Origin: an uncultured Deferribacteraceae bacterium | Lineage (GTDB): Bacteria; Chrysiogenota; Deferribacteres; Deferribacterales; Mucispirillaceae | Length of the DNA: 64,000 nucleotides | NCBI GenBank assembly: GCA_947041165.1 | Contig: CAMRCY010000009.1 | Span: 1 to 64,000 of the forward strand | Direction: 5' to 3' | Part shown: piece by piece, positions 8,417-18,354 of the stretch | Numbering within the stretch: position 1 is the first letter of the stretch | How the letters are laid out: each line of letters begins with the position of its first letter | Program-made: the position numbers and the translations under genes | The notes under the pieces: model-generated | The model's database searches: none | What the model saw: only the letters and a program-made list of their open reading frames with translations | What the model was told of the DNA's origin: nothing

Positions 8417-11400
8417 ATGAAAAAAATTCTTTTACTTTTAATACTATCAATGATAACTGCATGTAGTTTTGGCGGTAGTGGTGGTGGTGATGGTTCATCA
8501 AGTGGATCTATCGATACAACTGCACTATATCTAGGCAGTAGTTTTTCTATTGATAGTTTACAAGATCACAAATTTATAAATCAGACAGGAACTTTAAGCT
8601 ATAAAGCTGATAAAGTTATTCATGTAAATCAAAACACTCAGGATATAACGCTTGATTTAGAAAGTGTTATAGATGAAAAACTCAGGAAAAGCAATTACTC
8701 TAACTATCAGATAGAAGATCCTATAATAGATGGAAGTATTTTAGAGAATAAAATGTTGGTTATCAAATACCCTGTAGAGGTATCTGATATGAGGGTTACG
8801 GGCAAACGTATCACTGTCACTTATTCGTTTACGATAACTTTTGAAGGAGAATATACTGCCCCTGTACTTGAGCTTTATCTAGGTGATGATTTTACTATCC
8901 CAAGTCTTGAAGGTGCAACATTTGAAAGTGACGGAGCTAAACTAACATATCAGGTTGACAACGCAGCTATGAGAAATGTATCTCATCAAGATATAAGAGA
9001 CCAACTAGAGCTTGCGATAAAGAAAGTACATAATAAGAATTCTGGTATTGAAAGTCAGTTAAAATATTATAGTACATCGGTTAGTTCTGATAGGTTAATG
9101 ATGAGGTTTAAGATAAATCTTACTGAGTTGGTTGATATAGAGAATACTATAGCCGCTACATATAGTTTTACTATATACTTTAGAGATCCTCCGCCGCCAC
9201 CTGTACTTGATTTTTATCTGGGTGATAGATTTTCAATTACCTCTCTTAAAGGAAAACACTTTACTAGTAATAAAGATAATTCTTTTAAATATAACGTTGA
9301 CAATATAGATCGAGAAAATATAGGAAATCCTAATCTCATAGTAGAGGAATTAACAACGAGCATAAACACTCTACTTGGTCAAAATAGTAGCGTCCTACAT
9401 GAGTTAAGTGATCCTATAATAGAGAATACTATTGCAACTAATAGAACATTGATTATTGATTTTCCAATAAAACTTACTGAAGATGGTGATGCGAGCAATA
9501 CCAATAATGGTATTTATTCTTTTACTATAATTTTTGCTGAAAAGTATATTCCTCCTACCCCTTTAGATCTTAGTTTTTACCTAGGAGATAATTTTAAGAT
9601 TAAAAGTACTGACTATAAACCGTTTACGATAATAGATAATCTAAGCTATTCAGTTAGTAATATAGATTCTGATAGGATAGAGGTTTATATTCCAACTAGA
9701 GAAGTAGAAGCTGCTGTAATTGTAGAGCTTAATAAAAACAGCGCTATAAGCTATACAGTAGGACGAATAAACGAAGTATGGACAACTAAAGACGTAACGA
9801 GTGAAATACCTATAGAGATTACTGATAAAAATTATCCAGAAAATACGATCAAAGGTGTTTATATTTTTAAGATCACTTTTATTAAGCCAATTGTTAATAT
9901 TGAATTTAATCATCCTCTTAGCCCTTTCTTTGCTATTTCCAGCATAGACGGCATATTATTTGACGAACTAGACGGAAATCCGTTAAACTACAACACTAAG
10001 TCAAATGTAGTTCCAGATGGTAAAAACATTGATCTAATAAAAACACAGTTAATGAGTGAATTGGAAAAAGAGCTTTCGCCATTAAACAAAAACTACCATT
10101 TCTGGGTAGTAAGAGCTACCCATGCTGGTGCAATTGCAAGGGATAGTAAACTTGTTGTAACTGTTCAGGTCATCATCGATGACAAACGTTCTCTGTACCC
10201 ACGACAAACTATATATTATTCATTTACTATAAACTTTAAAGGCAATCCTATTCCATGGGATGGATCAACTACTCGACGCCCCACTGTCTCATTTAATAAT
10301 GATTATCTTATTATAAGCGAGGCTTCTCAACTTGCTTGGTTAATTAATAATATAATATATAACTCCGATGTTAAACTTGTTGATAATATAGATATGGGCA
10401 ATAACCCATTCCCAGGTATTTCAAAGTTTGAAGGTATTTTTTATGGAAATAATAAAGAGATAAGAAATTTAAACATAGTGACTACTGATAATACTCCTGC
10501 TGCTTTAATGAAAACTATCACAGGCGATACTACGATACAAAACCTTACTCTTAAAGATGGTACAGTTACTGGACAAGAAAAGGTAGCTGCATTTATTGGA
10601 GTAGCTCAAGGTTTTAAAATCACAATAGATAACTCTACAACTAATCTTGCGTTAACTATTAATAGTGCGTTAGACTCTCATCATTATATAGGTGGATTGA
10701 TCGCAGTAGCACATTCTACAATTATGGATATAATAAACTCAAGCAATACAGGAGTGATTTCTAGTAAAATAACCTCAGGTGGTTCGAATATTATAATAGG
10801 TGGACTTATCGGATATTATTACGATGGTAAGCTTAATATCAACAGAGCACGTAATACTGGAAATATAACTAATCATAGTAAATATAACAGTAAAGTTGGT
10901 GGACTTGTTGGATCATTATCTGATGCAGTAGTAACTATAGATAACTCAACAAATAAAGCCAGTGTGACTAATACTGATAATGGTACTAATGCTAACACTC
11001 CTATCTATACAGGTGGACTTATCGGATACGATATTAATGGACAATTAGAAATAAGTCATTCTAATAACACAGGGATGATAAAAAATAATAGTCACTATGG
11101 TTATACAGCTGGAATTATTGGAGGGAAAACAGGCGGTACACTTAACTTATTAAGTATATTTAATAAAGGAGAAGTATTTAACTCTAGTATTGCTAAAAGT
11201 TATGCAGGTGGACTGATTGGGAGTAATAGTAGTGATTCTTATAAAATAGAAAACTCATATAATTCAGGAAAAATAACTGCTATTGGCTCTACTAGTGAAA
11301 ATTATGCAGGTGGGCTTATCGGTAATAACAATGCTTTTTCTAATATAAAAAATTCATTTAACTATGCAGATATCTATGCTACAACTGCACATGCATTTAT

Positions 11401-11602
11401 AGCTAATGGTGGGCAAGGTGCTAATTATATATCGGTTTATACGTACTCACCAGATACGACTCCAGATGCACCAGCTTCTAGTAAACTTAGTGCTGAGGAA
11501 TTTAAAAGTAAAAAAAGTTTTGATCAATGGGATTTTACAACTAACTGGACATTATCAACAATAGGTAAGAACTACCCTACTCTGATAAATAACCCTGAGT
11601 AG
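8417..11602 (+). CDS. Large surface lipoprotein with beta repeats and GLUG-like repeats (copy 1)
   Basis: A 1061-residue predicted lipoprotein: MKKILLLLILSMITAC gives a type II signal with the lipid Cys at 16, followed by a Gly/Ser linker. Next come five repeats of roughly 90-110 residues, each opening near a [LF]YLGxxFxIxS motif and closing with YSFTIxF, probably beta-sandwich modules. The C-terminal 450 residues contain GLUG-like repeats of the form GGLIG/GGLVG with NTG and NSG turns, and the protein ends with WTLSTIGKNYPTLINNPE. GLUG repeats occur in bacterial surface and adhesin-like proteins, so a cell-surface binding role is inferred. I start at the ATG at 8417, since GGAG sits just upstream and the signal begins there. 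The next gene is its paralogue. Confidence 0.88.
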   Translation: MKKILLLLILSMITACSFGGSGGGDGSSSGSIDTTALYLGSSFSIDSLQDHKFINQTGTLSYKADKVIHVNQNTQDITLDLESVIDEKLRKSNYSNYQIEDPIIDGSILENKMLVIKYPVEVSDMRVTGKRITVTYSFTITFEGEYTAPVLELYLGDDFTIPSLEGATFESDGAKLTYQVDNAAMRNVSHQDIRDQLELAIKKVHNKNSGIESQLKYYSTSVSSDRLMMRFKINLTELVDIENTIAATYSFTIYFRDPPPPPVLDFYLGDRFSITSLKGKHFTSNKDNSFKYNVDNIDRENIGNPNLIVEELTTSINTLLGQNSSVLHELSDPIIENTIATNRTLIIDFPIKLTEDGDASNTNNGIYSFTIIFAEKYIPPTPLDLSFYLGDNFKIKSTDYKPFTIIDNLSYSVSNIDSDRIEVYIPTREVEAAVIVELNKNSAISYTVGRINEVWTTKDVTSEIPIEITDKNYPENTIKGVYIFKITFIKPIVNIEFNHPLSPFFAISSIDGILFDELDGNPLNYNTKSNVVPDGKNIDLIKTQLMSELEKELSPLNKNYHFWVVRATHAGAIARDSKLVVTVQVIIDDKRSLYPRQTIYYSFTINFKGNPIPWDGSTTRRPTVSFNNDYLIISEASQLAWLINNIIYNSDVKLVDNIDMGNNPFPGISKFEGIFYGNNKEIRNLNIVTTDNTPAALMKTITGDTTIQNLTLKDGTVTGQEKVAAFIGVAQGFKITIDNSTTNLALTINSALDSHHYIGGLIAVAHSTIMDIINSSNTGVISSKITSGGSNIIIGGLIGYYYDGKLNINRARNTGNITNHSKYNSKVGGLVGSLSDAVVTIDNSTNKASVTNTDNGTNANTPIYTGGLIGYDINGQLEISHSNNTGMIKNNSHYGYTAGIIGGKTGGTLNLLSIFNKGEVFNSSIAKSYAGGLIGSNSSDSYKIENSYNSGKITAIGSTSENYAGGLIGNNNAFSNIKNSFNYADIYATTAHAFIANGGQGANYISVYTYSPDTTPDAPASSKLSAEEFKSKKSFDQWDFTTNWTLSTIGKNYPTLINNPE

Positions 11603-11662
11603 TAGTTTCTATAAGTAACAACGTAACAAAAACTATAATCAGACAATAATGATTAATAAATT

Positions 11663-11695
11663 AACCCCATAGAGTTTAAATACTATGGGGTTTTA
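11663..11695 (+). terminator. Intrinsic terminator of GLUG lipoprotein copy 1
   Basis: Ten-base arms AACCCCATAG (11663-11672) and CTATGGGGTT (11683-11692) around a 10-base loop, then a T-run. Identical to the terminator after copy 2. Confidence 0.85.
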
Positions 11696-11759
11696 TTCTG
11701 CTATTAAAACGTCTGCACATATTGTATGCTATATATATAATCAAACTCTAATTGCCAAT
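11663..11759 (+). repeat. 97-bp conserved 3' unit, copy 1
   Basis: Terminator plus a further 65 bases, matching 15407-15503 with a single difference (T versus C at the end of the TATATATAA run). Much better conserved than the coding regions it follows. Confidence 0.9.
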
Positions 11760-11981
11760 TTGCCAATCATTATCTATATAATATACTTTTAAAATGTATC
11801 ATATAATTGCTATATATAGTAACTCATATATTGATTTTATATAAATTATAAGGTACACTTTATACTAAAGGTAGTATACCTAATGCCCTTTTACAATAAT
11901 CTATGTTGATAGTTTGCAGTAATATATTTATATTGTCATGTGTTTACACATATTTTGCTTAATATTTACGGGAGACATTTC

Positions 11982-14900
11982 ATGAAAAAAATTCTTTTAC
12001 TTTTAATACTACCAATAATAACTGCCTGTAGTTTTGGCGGATTTGGAAATCCTGATGGAGATTCATCAAACGGATCTATCAATAAATCAGACCTTCACTT
12101 AGGTAGTGATTTTACTATTGATAATTTTCACGGTCAAAAACTTACAAACGAGCCGAACACTTTAAATTATACAGTTGATGATGTAAATCCAACAGGTCAA
12201 AATGCTGATGGCATTGCAGGTGATTTAAGAGTTGAAATAGAAAACACACTTGACGTAAATAGTAGAATTAACTATAACTTGAAAAGCCATTCAATAGATG
12301 GAGATATAGAAAGTAAACGATTAGTTATTACTTACCCTATAACAATATCTGCAAAAGGTGGTAATGATAGTTTATCTGATACTTACTCTTTCACTATAAA
12401 GTTCAATAATGAAACAACACCACCTTCTGGTAATATTGATTTTTCTTTAGGTGATGAGTTTACTATTAAAAGTATTGATAAAAAACTTTTTACAAAATCT
12501 ACATCTACAACCTATGTAGTTGATGATATAAATTCAGTAGATAAAACTGATACCCAAATAATAGCTGAATTAAAAAGAGCTATCAAAATCAAACTTGATG
12601 AAAACAGTAATATTAACTATACCTTAGATGAACCTACAACTAAAGGTCGTGTAACACAGAACCAAAACTTTGTTGTTAAATTTGGTATAGAAATTTCTGA
12701 ACAAGGTAACAGTAGTAATAGCAGAAACGGTACTTACTCTTTTACTATAAAGTTTAATGGAGAGACTACTCCTCCACCTTTTGAAGTTGATTTTGATCTA
12801 GGTTTAGATTTTACTATCCCTAGCTTCAAAGGTGAATTATTCATATCAACTGATGATAAATTTTTAAACTACTCTATCGGTAATATTGATCCAGAAACAA
12901 TAGTTGAAGAAGCTATTGCAGGCGAACTCACAACTGCTATAAACGCAGTGCATAATGCAAATGATAAAATAGACTATACATTAGGAGAGCCTCAAAACAA
13001 TATAACTGTTCAACAGATGACGGTTACATTTCCTATAACAATTTCTGAAAAGGCGGGCGGTAGCAATAGTAAATCCGGCACTTATACTTTTACTATAAAA
13101 TTTGCAGGACCTACTGTTCCATGGGACGGTGAAACTCTCACTAAACCTAATATTTCAGCTGATTACTATCTTATAAAAATACCCGCAAATTTAGCTTGGT
13201 TAGGTGAACAAACAGAGCCTATAAAAACAAATGTTAAGTTTATGAATGATATCAACATGGGGAATAAACCATTTAAAGGTATCGTAGAGTTTACTGGTAT
13301 TTTTGATGGCAATAATAAAACTATACGAAACATAAGTATAACTGATCCTCTATGTAATGAGATGGCTATGTGTATAGAGATAGCAACTGGCTTAATTCAG
13401 AAAGCTACAGGAGAGGTTGTAATAAAAAATCTAAATCTTACTAATGGTAATATCACTGGCAATAGATTTATAGGTAGTTTTGTTGGAACAGCTGGAGTAA
13501 CAAATGATATGTCTGTTAGCCCTGTACAGAAACATAAACATAAACTTACAATAGATAACGTGACAAGTAATCTAGGGTTAAAATCTAATCATAGATTTTC
13601 AACTTATGAAACAGTAATGGGTGGTTTTGTTGCAACTATCTATAATGCTGACAGCACGATAATAAATTCAACACATTCAGGAACAATCCAACATGAAATT
13701 CATACTAATAGTACTACTGGAGGGTTTATTGGAAGAATTTGGAATGCTGATCTGAAAATGCAAAACTTGATAAATAAATCTAACATAAACACTACTAGTG
13801 GTCTTAGGAATATTATTGGAGGTATTGTTGGGCAAAATCACAGTAATGATACAAACCATGCTTTTAACTTTCATGGAGATAATTTAACGAATAGTGGAGA
13901 TATCAATAGTGAAGCCAACGGCAATAATAATAGTTACTCAGGTGGTATTATCGGATCAAGTTCCACAAACTTATCTACCATAACATTATCAAACACTTAT
14001 AATAAAGGAGATATAACTTCTATTACTGATGCGGGTGGAATTATAGGATCAATTAGTGGTGAGAAAAAAGGAACTAGTGGTGGTGATGGTATTTTAAGTA
14101 TTATAAACTCATCTAACACAGGCATTATAAAAACTACTAACTCTATATATGATAGTGCTGGTGGGATTATTGGTGCAAACTATAATGAAAACCCATCTAT
14201 AATAACGAATACGTATAATACAGGTAATATCATCGCTAATATAAATGGTGGTGGGATTATCGGAAATAATGATGGTAATGGTAGTCTTAAAATAGAAAGC
14301 GCTTCTAACACAGGCGTCGTTAATAGTGTTGTAAATGATTTTAGTGGTTCTTTTGGTGGGATCATCGGAGAAAATGATATCGTGTCTTTAGAGATTAGTA
14401 ATACTCATAATGGAGGGGCTATAACTGGGACGTTATACACAGGTGGAATTATCGGCAAAAATAGTATGAGGGGACATTTAAAGATAGATAACATATCTAA
14501 TACCGGCAACATAACTGGAGATTGCTATGCAGGTGGGCTTATCGGAGATAATACCGATAATATCACCGTTACTAAATCATACAATACAGGGAATGTAAAG
14601 ATAACAGATAAAATAAAAGGTGATAGCTATATAGGTGGTCTTATCGGAAGGACTCGTAAATATACTAATATAGTTGACTCATACAATACAGGAAATATTG
14701 AGAGTACTGGCGCTACTACCTACAACTCTGATATTTCTATAGGTGGAATTATTGGATATGCGGGCAGGTTTGTTACTATAAGTGGTAGTTACAATACAGG
14801 AAATATAAATAGTAGTAGTAGTAGTGGTAGTCAAAGTCCTTATTTTAATTTTGCGGGAGGAATTATAGGAACTGATAGTACTTACCAAGATGAGCATAAT

Positions 14901-15326
14901 GGTACTTCTCTCACTATAACAGATAGTTACAACACCGGAACCGTAAAAAGTAGTAGTAGAGCAGGAGGGATTTTTGGTGGACATCTAGATAATCGTGCTG
15001 GAAATATTAAAATAAAAATAGAACGCTCATTCAGCTATGCAAATGTCACTGCTTCTGGATATAGTACTCCTGCTGCTGGAGCTATTGTAGGGAAGTATTC
15101 AAGTGATATAACACCAGCTCCTGTCTTTACAAATAACTACTGGTATGCACCAGCAACTAACCCAACTTCTAACCCAAACGCAGGCAAGGAACTTACTGTT
15201 GATGAGTTTAAGTTGGCTGGTAATTTTTACAATTGGAATATTGATCAAGTAAATAGTAAATGGACAATGTTGCCAAACGCACTATACCCAACACTTATTA
15301 GTAATCCTGAAGTTGTAGCTCCGTAG
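11982..15326 (+). CDS. Large surface lipoprotein with beta repeats and GLUG-like repeats (copy 2)
   Basis: Paralogue of the preceding gene, 1114 residues. The signal MKKILLLLILPIITAC is almost the same and puts the lipid Cys at 16. It has only three of the beta modules (opening LHLGSDFTIDNF, FSLGDEFTIKSI, FDLGLDFTIPSF, each closing YSFTIKF or YTFTIKF), followed by PWDGET and a longer run of about a dozen GLUG-like repeats (GGIIG/GGLIG with YNTGNI and SNTGNI turns). It ends with the same W-xxx-YPTLISNPE tail. The difference in module number between copies points to repeat gain or loss. The start at 11982 is set by GGAGACATTTC upstream and the lipoprotein signal. Function is inferred as surface binding only. 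Confidence 0.88.
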   Translation: MKKILLLLILPIITACSFGGFGNPDGDSSNGSINKSDLHLGSDFTIDNFHGQKLTNEPNTLNYTVDDVNPTGQNADGIAGDLRVEIENTLDVNSRINYNLKSHSIDGDIESKRLVITYPITISAKGGNDSLSDTYSFTIKFNNETTPPSGNIDFSLGDEFTIKSIDKKLFTKSTSTTYVVDDINSVDKTDTQIIAELKRAIKIKLDENSNINYTLDEPTTKGRVTQNQNFVVKFGIEISEQGNSSNSRNGTYSFTIKFNGETTPPPFEVDFDLGLDFTIPSFKGELFISTDDKFLNYSIGNIDPETIVEEAIAGELTTAINAVHNANDKIDYTLGEPQNNITVQQMTVTFPITISEKAGGSNSKSGTYTFTIKFAGPTVPWDGETLTKPNISADYYLIKIPANLAWLGEQTEPIKTNVKFMNDINMGNKPFKGIVEFTGIFDGNNKTIRNISITDPLCNEMAMCIEIATGLIQKATGEVVIKNLNLTNGNITGNRFIGSFVGTAGVTNDMSVSPVQKHKHKLTIDNVTSNLGLKSNHRFSTYETVMGGFVATIYNADSTIINSTHSGTIQHEIHTNSTTGGFIGRIWNADLKMQNLINKSNINTTSGLRNIIGGIVGQNHSNDTNHAFNFHGDNLTNSGDINSEANGNNNSYSGGIIGSSSTNLSTITLSNTYNKGDITSITDAGGIIGSISGEKKGTSGGDGILSIINSSNTGIIKTTNSIYDSAGGIIGANYNENPSIITNTYNTGNIIANINGGGIIGNNDGNGSLKIESASNTGVVNSVVNDFSGSFGGIIGENDIVSLEISNTHNGGAITGTLYTGGIIGKNSMRGHLKIDNISNTGNITGDCYAGGLIGDNTDNITVTKSYNTGNVKITDKIKGDSYIGGLIGRTRKYTNIVDSYNTGNIESTGATTYNSDISIGGIIGYAGRFVTISGSYNTGNINSSSSSGSQSPYFNFAGGIIGTDSTYQDEHNGTSLTITDSYNTGTVKSSSRAGGIFGGHLDNRAGNIKIKIERSFSYANVTASGYSTPAAGAIVGKYSSDITPAPVFTNNYWYAPATNPTSNPNAGKELTVDEFKLAGNFYNWNIDQVNSKWTMLPNALYPTLISNPEVVAP

Positions 15327-15406
15327 AGTTTATACTTAACAAAATAATGTGAGTATCAGTCTGTAATTATACAACGATAATCACACTCTTAATAATTAAC
15401 AAACAT

Positions 15407-15439
15407 AACCCCATAGAGTTTAAATACTATGGGGTTTTA
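15407..15439 (+). terminator. Intrinsic terminator of GLUG lipoprotein copy 2
   Basis: Arms AACCCCATAG (15407-15416) and CTATGGGGTT (15427-15436) with the same loop and T-run as the terminator at 11663. Confidence 0.85.
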
Positions 15440-15503
15440 TTCTGCTATTAAAACGTCTGCACATATTGTATGCTATATATATAACCAAACTCTAATTGCC
15501 AAT
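15407..15503 (+). repeat. 97-bp conserved 3' unit, copy 2
   Basis: Same unit as 11663-11759 with one difference. Sequence before and after it diverges sharply, so the unit ends are well defined. Confidence 0.9.
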
Positions 15504-15921
15504 AAATAAACTGTAAGAATTTTCGCAACCGATTATAATTGTTAAATTATTAATAACTAAGTGTCGTAACTAATTAATCATAACTAGTTATTACTACCAG
15601 TTATTACTACCAATTATTACACTTAATTATCGCAATTAATTATGGCTACTAATTATCATAACAGATGTTAGCTACTAATTATCATAACAAATATTCGCAA
15701 CCAATTATCGTAACTAATTAATCATAACAGAGTATCATAACTATTTTTTGTAACTACTAATCATTATTAAATTAACAACTTTCAAATTAATAACAATTAC
15801 ATATTTTCCATGATCTACTATTATTACAATTACCAAACTATCTATTATCAACTATCAACTAGTTACTTATAACTAGCAAACTATCAACAACAAAACTATA
15901 AGCTCTCAAAATATCAACTAT
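15504..15921. repeat. Degenerate short AT-rich repeat field
   Basis: A 400-base gene-free stretch made of loosely repeated elements such as AATTATCATAAC, AATTATCGTAAC and TTACTACCAGTTATTAC. Spacing is irregular and copies diverge, so it looks like an old, decayed tandem array. No coding potential or structured RNA was seen. Confidence 0.5.
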
Positions 15922-15961
15922 AAAAAAAACACCCTATAGCAATTAAATTACTATAAGGTGT
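15922..15961 (-). terminator. Intrinsic terminator downstream of the di-haem peroxidase gene
   Basis: Arms ACACCCTATAG (15929-15939) and CTATAAGGTGT (15951-15961) pair except at one position around an 11-base loop; on the minus strand a run of T follows (15922-15928). Confidence 0.75.
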
Positions 15962-16061
15962 CAAAATTATTTTCTATCATACAATATCAATATCGCTATC
16001 AATACCATATAATTAAATTATACTATAAATTCTAAAACTAACTCTACAACAAAATATCAAA

Positions 16062-17138
16062 CTACTTCCAAACTGGTTTAGGAGTGTTGTCTGTTGATGG
16101 AGGTAGAATAGGATAAACGATCTGTGGTTGTTCACCAGTGAAAGCATCCATTAAAGCTAGAATTTGTTTTACATTCTCTTCACTTAAATCAATACCTAAC
16201 TGTGATGATGACATAAGTTGAGTTGCGTCAGCTAATGACCATACTTTACCTGTGTGGAAATATGGTGCTGTGTATTCTATGTTTCTTAACGTAGGAGCTT
16301 TAAATGCAAACTCATCGCCTTCAGCTTGTGTTAATGCAAATCTTCCTTTATCGCCTGCTACAACATCTGCATCTGGAGCTTCAAAAACACCAAATTCAAA
16401 ATATCCGTCTCCACCTAAGTTCACGCCTGTGTGACATGAAACACAACCTTGATCAACAAAAACAGCTAAACCTGCTTTCTGATCAGCATTTAATGCAGCT
16501 AAATCGCCTCTTAAATATTTATCTATCGGTGCATTTGGAGTTGTTAACGTAGCTTCAAATAAAGCGATAGTTGCTGCAACATTATCAAATGTTACTGGAT
16601 CAGCTTCGCCTGGGAACGCTAATTTAAAATATTCAACGTATTCAGGGATTGATTTTAAAACTTCAACAACATATGCAGGAGTTGCAGCCATCTCAACAGA
16701 TGCTTGAATTGGACCTTTTGCTTGCTCTTTTAAATCTGCTGCTCTACCATCCCAAAATTGAGAAGTGTTATAAACAGAGTTTAAAACTGTTGGTGAGTTT
16801 CTTGGACCTTTTGCCCAACCGTGTCCTAGTGATGTTTCTTGATAATCATCTCCACCGAAACCAACATTGTGGCAAGTGTTACAACTTAATAACTGGCTTT
16901 TAGATAATCTTGGATCAAAATATAAAAGTTTACCAAGTTCAATCTTCTCAGGTGATGAAGGATTGCCTTCCATCACTTTAAGCTCATACGGTATCGGAAG
17001 CATTCCTGCATCAATTGCCGATTGTAAAAGAGGCTCCATGCCACCTGTTACTGCTTTGTTACCATCTTTCTTTGTGCAACTAATTGCTACCACTACTGCT
17101 AAAACTGTCAATGCTATTGGAACTAAAATCTTCTTCAT
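16062..17138 (-). CDS. Di-haem cytochrome c peroxidase, lipoprotein
   Basis: Periplasmic reduction of hydrogen peroxide using electrons from c-type cytochromes (CcpA/MauG family). The 358-residue protein has two CxxCH haem sites, CNTCH at about 86-90 and CVSCHTG at about 232-236, with the family motifs NVGFGGDD, SPTVLN and FWDGRA between them, and APTLRNIEYTAPYFHTG near the C-terminus. The N-terminus MKKILVPIALTVLAVVVAISC looks like a lipoprotein signal with Cys21. It lies 38 bases downstream of rubrerythrin on the same strand, forming a probable two-gene peroxide-defence operon next to perR. Confidence 0.94.
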   Translation of the reverse strand: MKKILVPIALTVLAVVVAISCTKKDGNKAVTGGMEPLLQSAIDAGMLPIPYELKVMEGNPSSPEKIELGKLLYFDPRLSKSQLLSCNTCHNVGFGGDDYQETSLGHGWAKGPRNSPTVLNSVYNTSQFWDGRAADLKEQAKGPIQASVEMAATPAYVVEVLKSIPEYVEYFKLAFPGEADPVTFDNVAATIALFEATLTTPNAPIDKYLRGDLAALNADQKAGLAVFVDQGCVSCHTGVNLGGDGYFEFGVFEAPDADVVAGDKGRFALTQAEGDEFAFKAPTLRNIEYTAPYFHTGKVWSLADATQLMSSSQLGIDLSEENVKQILALMDAFTGEQPQIVYPILPPSTDNTPKPVWK

Positions 17139-17176
17139 CTTTTCCCCTCGTTAAATAAAATGTATTACGCAAACTA

Positions 17177-17722
17177 TTAATAGTTCTTTGCTAGAATTTG
17201 GTAATGTGCCTGAGGATGCGCACATACTGGACAAACTTGTAATGCTGATGTACCGATGTGAATATGTCCACAGTTAGCACATTCCCATGTAACTTCTACA
17301 GTTTTTTGAAATACTCTATTATTCTTAACGTTGTCAAGAAGAGCTAAATATCTTAATTCATGTTGCTGTTCAATTTTAGCTACTGCACCAAAAAGTGCTG
17401 CTATATGTGTAAATCCTTCTTCTTCAGCATCTGCTTTCATAGTTGGATACATAACTGTATTTTCATAATGTTCGCCTTCTGCTGCATCTGCTAAATTTTG
17501 TGCTGTTGTTGGAACTTCACCTGCATGAAGAAGTTTGAACCACATTTTTGCATGCTCTTTCTCATTGTTTGCAGTTTCTTCAAATAAATTCGATATTTGA
17601 TTGTAACCCTCAGCTTTTGCTTTTGATGCATAATAAGTATACTTGTTGCGAGCCATTGACTCTCCTGCAAAAGCATCCTGTAAATTCTTCTCTGTTTTCG
17701 TTCCTTTTAAATCTTTAGACAT
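17177..17722 (-). CDS. rbr: Rubrerythrin
   Basis: Non-haem di-iron peroxidase that reduces hydrogen peroxide in anaerobes, in the cytoplasm. The 181-residue protein has the ferritin-like di-iron domain (FAGESMARNKYTYYASKA, FEETANNEKEHAKMW, AEEEGFTHIAALFGAVAKIEQQHE) and a C-terminal rubredoxin domain with two Cys pairs (WECANCGHIH and VCPVCAHPQAHY). Length and order of domains are standard. Its AGGAG lies 9 bases before the ATG. A terminator after perR separates it from that gene; the peroxidase gene follows. Confidence 0.96.
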   Translation of the reverse strand: MSKDLKGTKTEKNLQDAFAGESMARNKYTYYASKAKAEGYNQISNLFEETANNEKEHAKMWFKLLHAGEVPTTAQNLADAAEGEHYENTVMYPTMKADAEEEGFTHIAALFGAVAKIEQQHELRYLALLDNVKNNRVFQKTVEVTWECANCGHIHIGTSALQVCPVCAHPQAHYQILAKNY

Positions 17723-17787
17723 AATAATAATCTCCTATTTACTTAATACATATATAATAATGTATAATTAATTCTATAATCTCAACA

Positions 17788-17821
17788 TAAAAAACGATAA
17801 CTACAATAGTAATATATCGTT
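17788..17821 (-). terminator. Intrinsic terminator after perR
   Basis: On the minus strand AACGATA, a 4-base bulge, ACTA-TTG-TAGT and TATCGTT fold into a hairpin followed by TTTTTT. It lies 17 bases beyond the perR stop and separates perR from rbr. Confidence 0.7.
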
Positions 17822-17837
17822 TCAGATTAACACAAAT

Positions 17838-18230
17838 TTATGATTTACTGCACATGCAGTTTCGACATTTATGATAGAAAACTAAGTTATGTTTATCTAT
17901 ATCTAAACCATACTTAGCTGATACAATTTTATCAATATCACTAAAATAATCGATTTCAAGATCTGTAATAGATTCGCATATCGTACAAATTAGATGATAA
18001 TGATCTTCAATATTTCCATCGTATCTATCAACATCATTAGGTAAAGTTATCTTTCTAACCCTACCTGTATCTGATAAATATTGTAGATTTCGATAGACCG
18101 TACCTAGACTTAGTTTTGGATGGCTCACTTTTAATCTTGCATAAATGTCATCAGCTGTAAAATGTTTTCTCTCACTCATAATAGTGTCAAAAACAACCTC
18201 ACGCTGTAATGAATATCTTACTCTTTCCAC
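17838..18230 (-). CDS. perR: Fur-family peroxide regulator, PerR type
   Basis: Metal-dependent DNA-binding repressor. The 130-residue protein has the winged-helix part (SERKHFTADDIYARLK, LSLGTVYRNLQYLSDTGRV) and the regulatory metal site RYDGNIEDHYHLIC, where the Asp and the two His match the PerR sensing site. The structural zinc Cys pairs are CTIC and CRNC (with CMC after). Placement directly before rubrerythrin and a peroxidase supports a peroxide-sensing role. The start is GTG at 18230, the only one compatible with the family N-terminus; a possible AAGGAT lies rather far (14 bases) upstream. Confidence 0.88.
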   Translation of the reverse strand: MERVRYSLQREVVFDTIMSERKHFTADDIYARLKVSHPKLSLGTVYRNLQYLSDTGRVRKITLPNDVDRYDGNIEDHYHLICTICESITDLEIDYFSDIDKIVSAKYGLDIDKHNLVFYHKCRNCMCSKS

Positions 18231-18331
18231 AATTAAATCTATATATCCTTAATTATTTATCTACCCAGTGCTACTTATTACTGGTAATAGTAACGATTAT
18301 TAATAATACAAAACCTTCTATATGTCAACTG

Positions 18332-18354
18332 TTATTTAATATACAGTTAAATAA
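18332..18354. promoter_or_regulatory. Inverted repeat upstream of perR (candidate operator)
   Basis: Perfect arms TTATTTAA (18332-18339) and TTAAATAA (18347-18354) separated by 7 bases, about 100 bases upstream of the perR start. The size suits a Fur-family site, but it does not match the PerR consensus closely and no T-run makes it a terminator. Confidence 0.35.

Larger units (their letters stand above)
11603..11981. other. Spacer between the two GLUG lipoprotein genes
   Basis: Holds the terminator and conserved 97-bp unit of copy 1, then about 220 AT-rich bases leading to the ribosome site CGGGAGAC of copy 2. No gene seen. Confidence 0.6.

Noticed and set aside
14180-14984. Minus-strand small proteins inside the GLUG lipoprotein genes
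   Set aside because: Opposite-strand frames of a repetitive gene, without starts or family features.
16252-17154. Plus-strand frames opposite the peroxidase gene
   Set aside because: Antisense shadows of a clearly conserved di-haem peroxidase.
18332-18354. Terminator for the NlpC/P60 gene
   Set aside because: The inverted repeat is AT-only in its arms and no T-run follows, so an operator is at least as likely.
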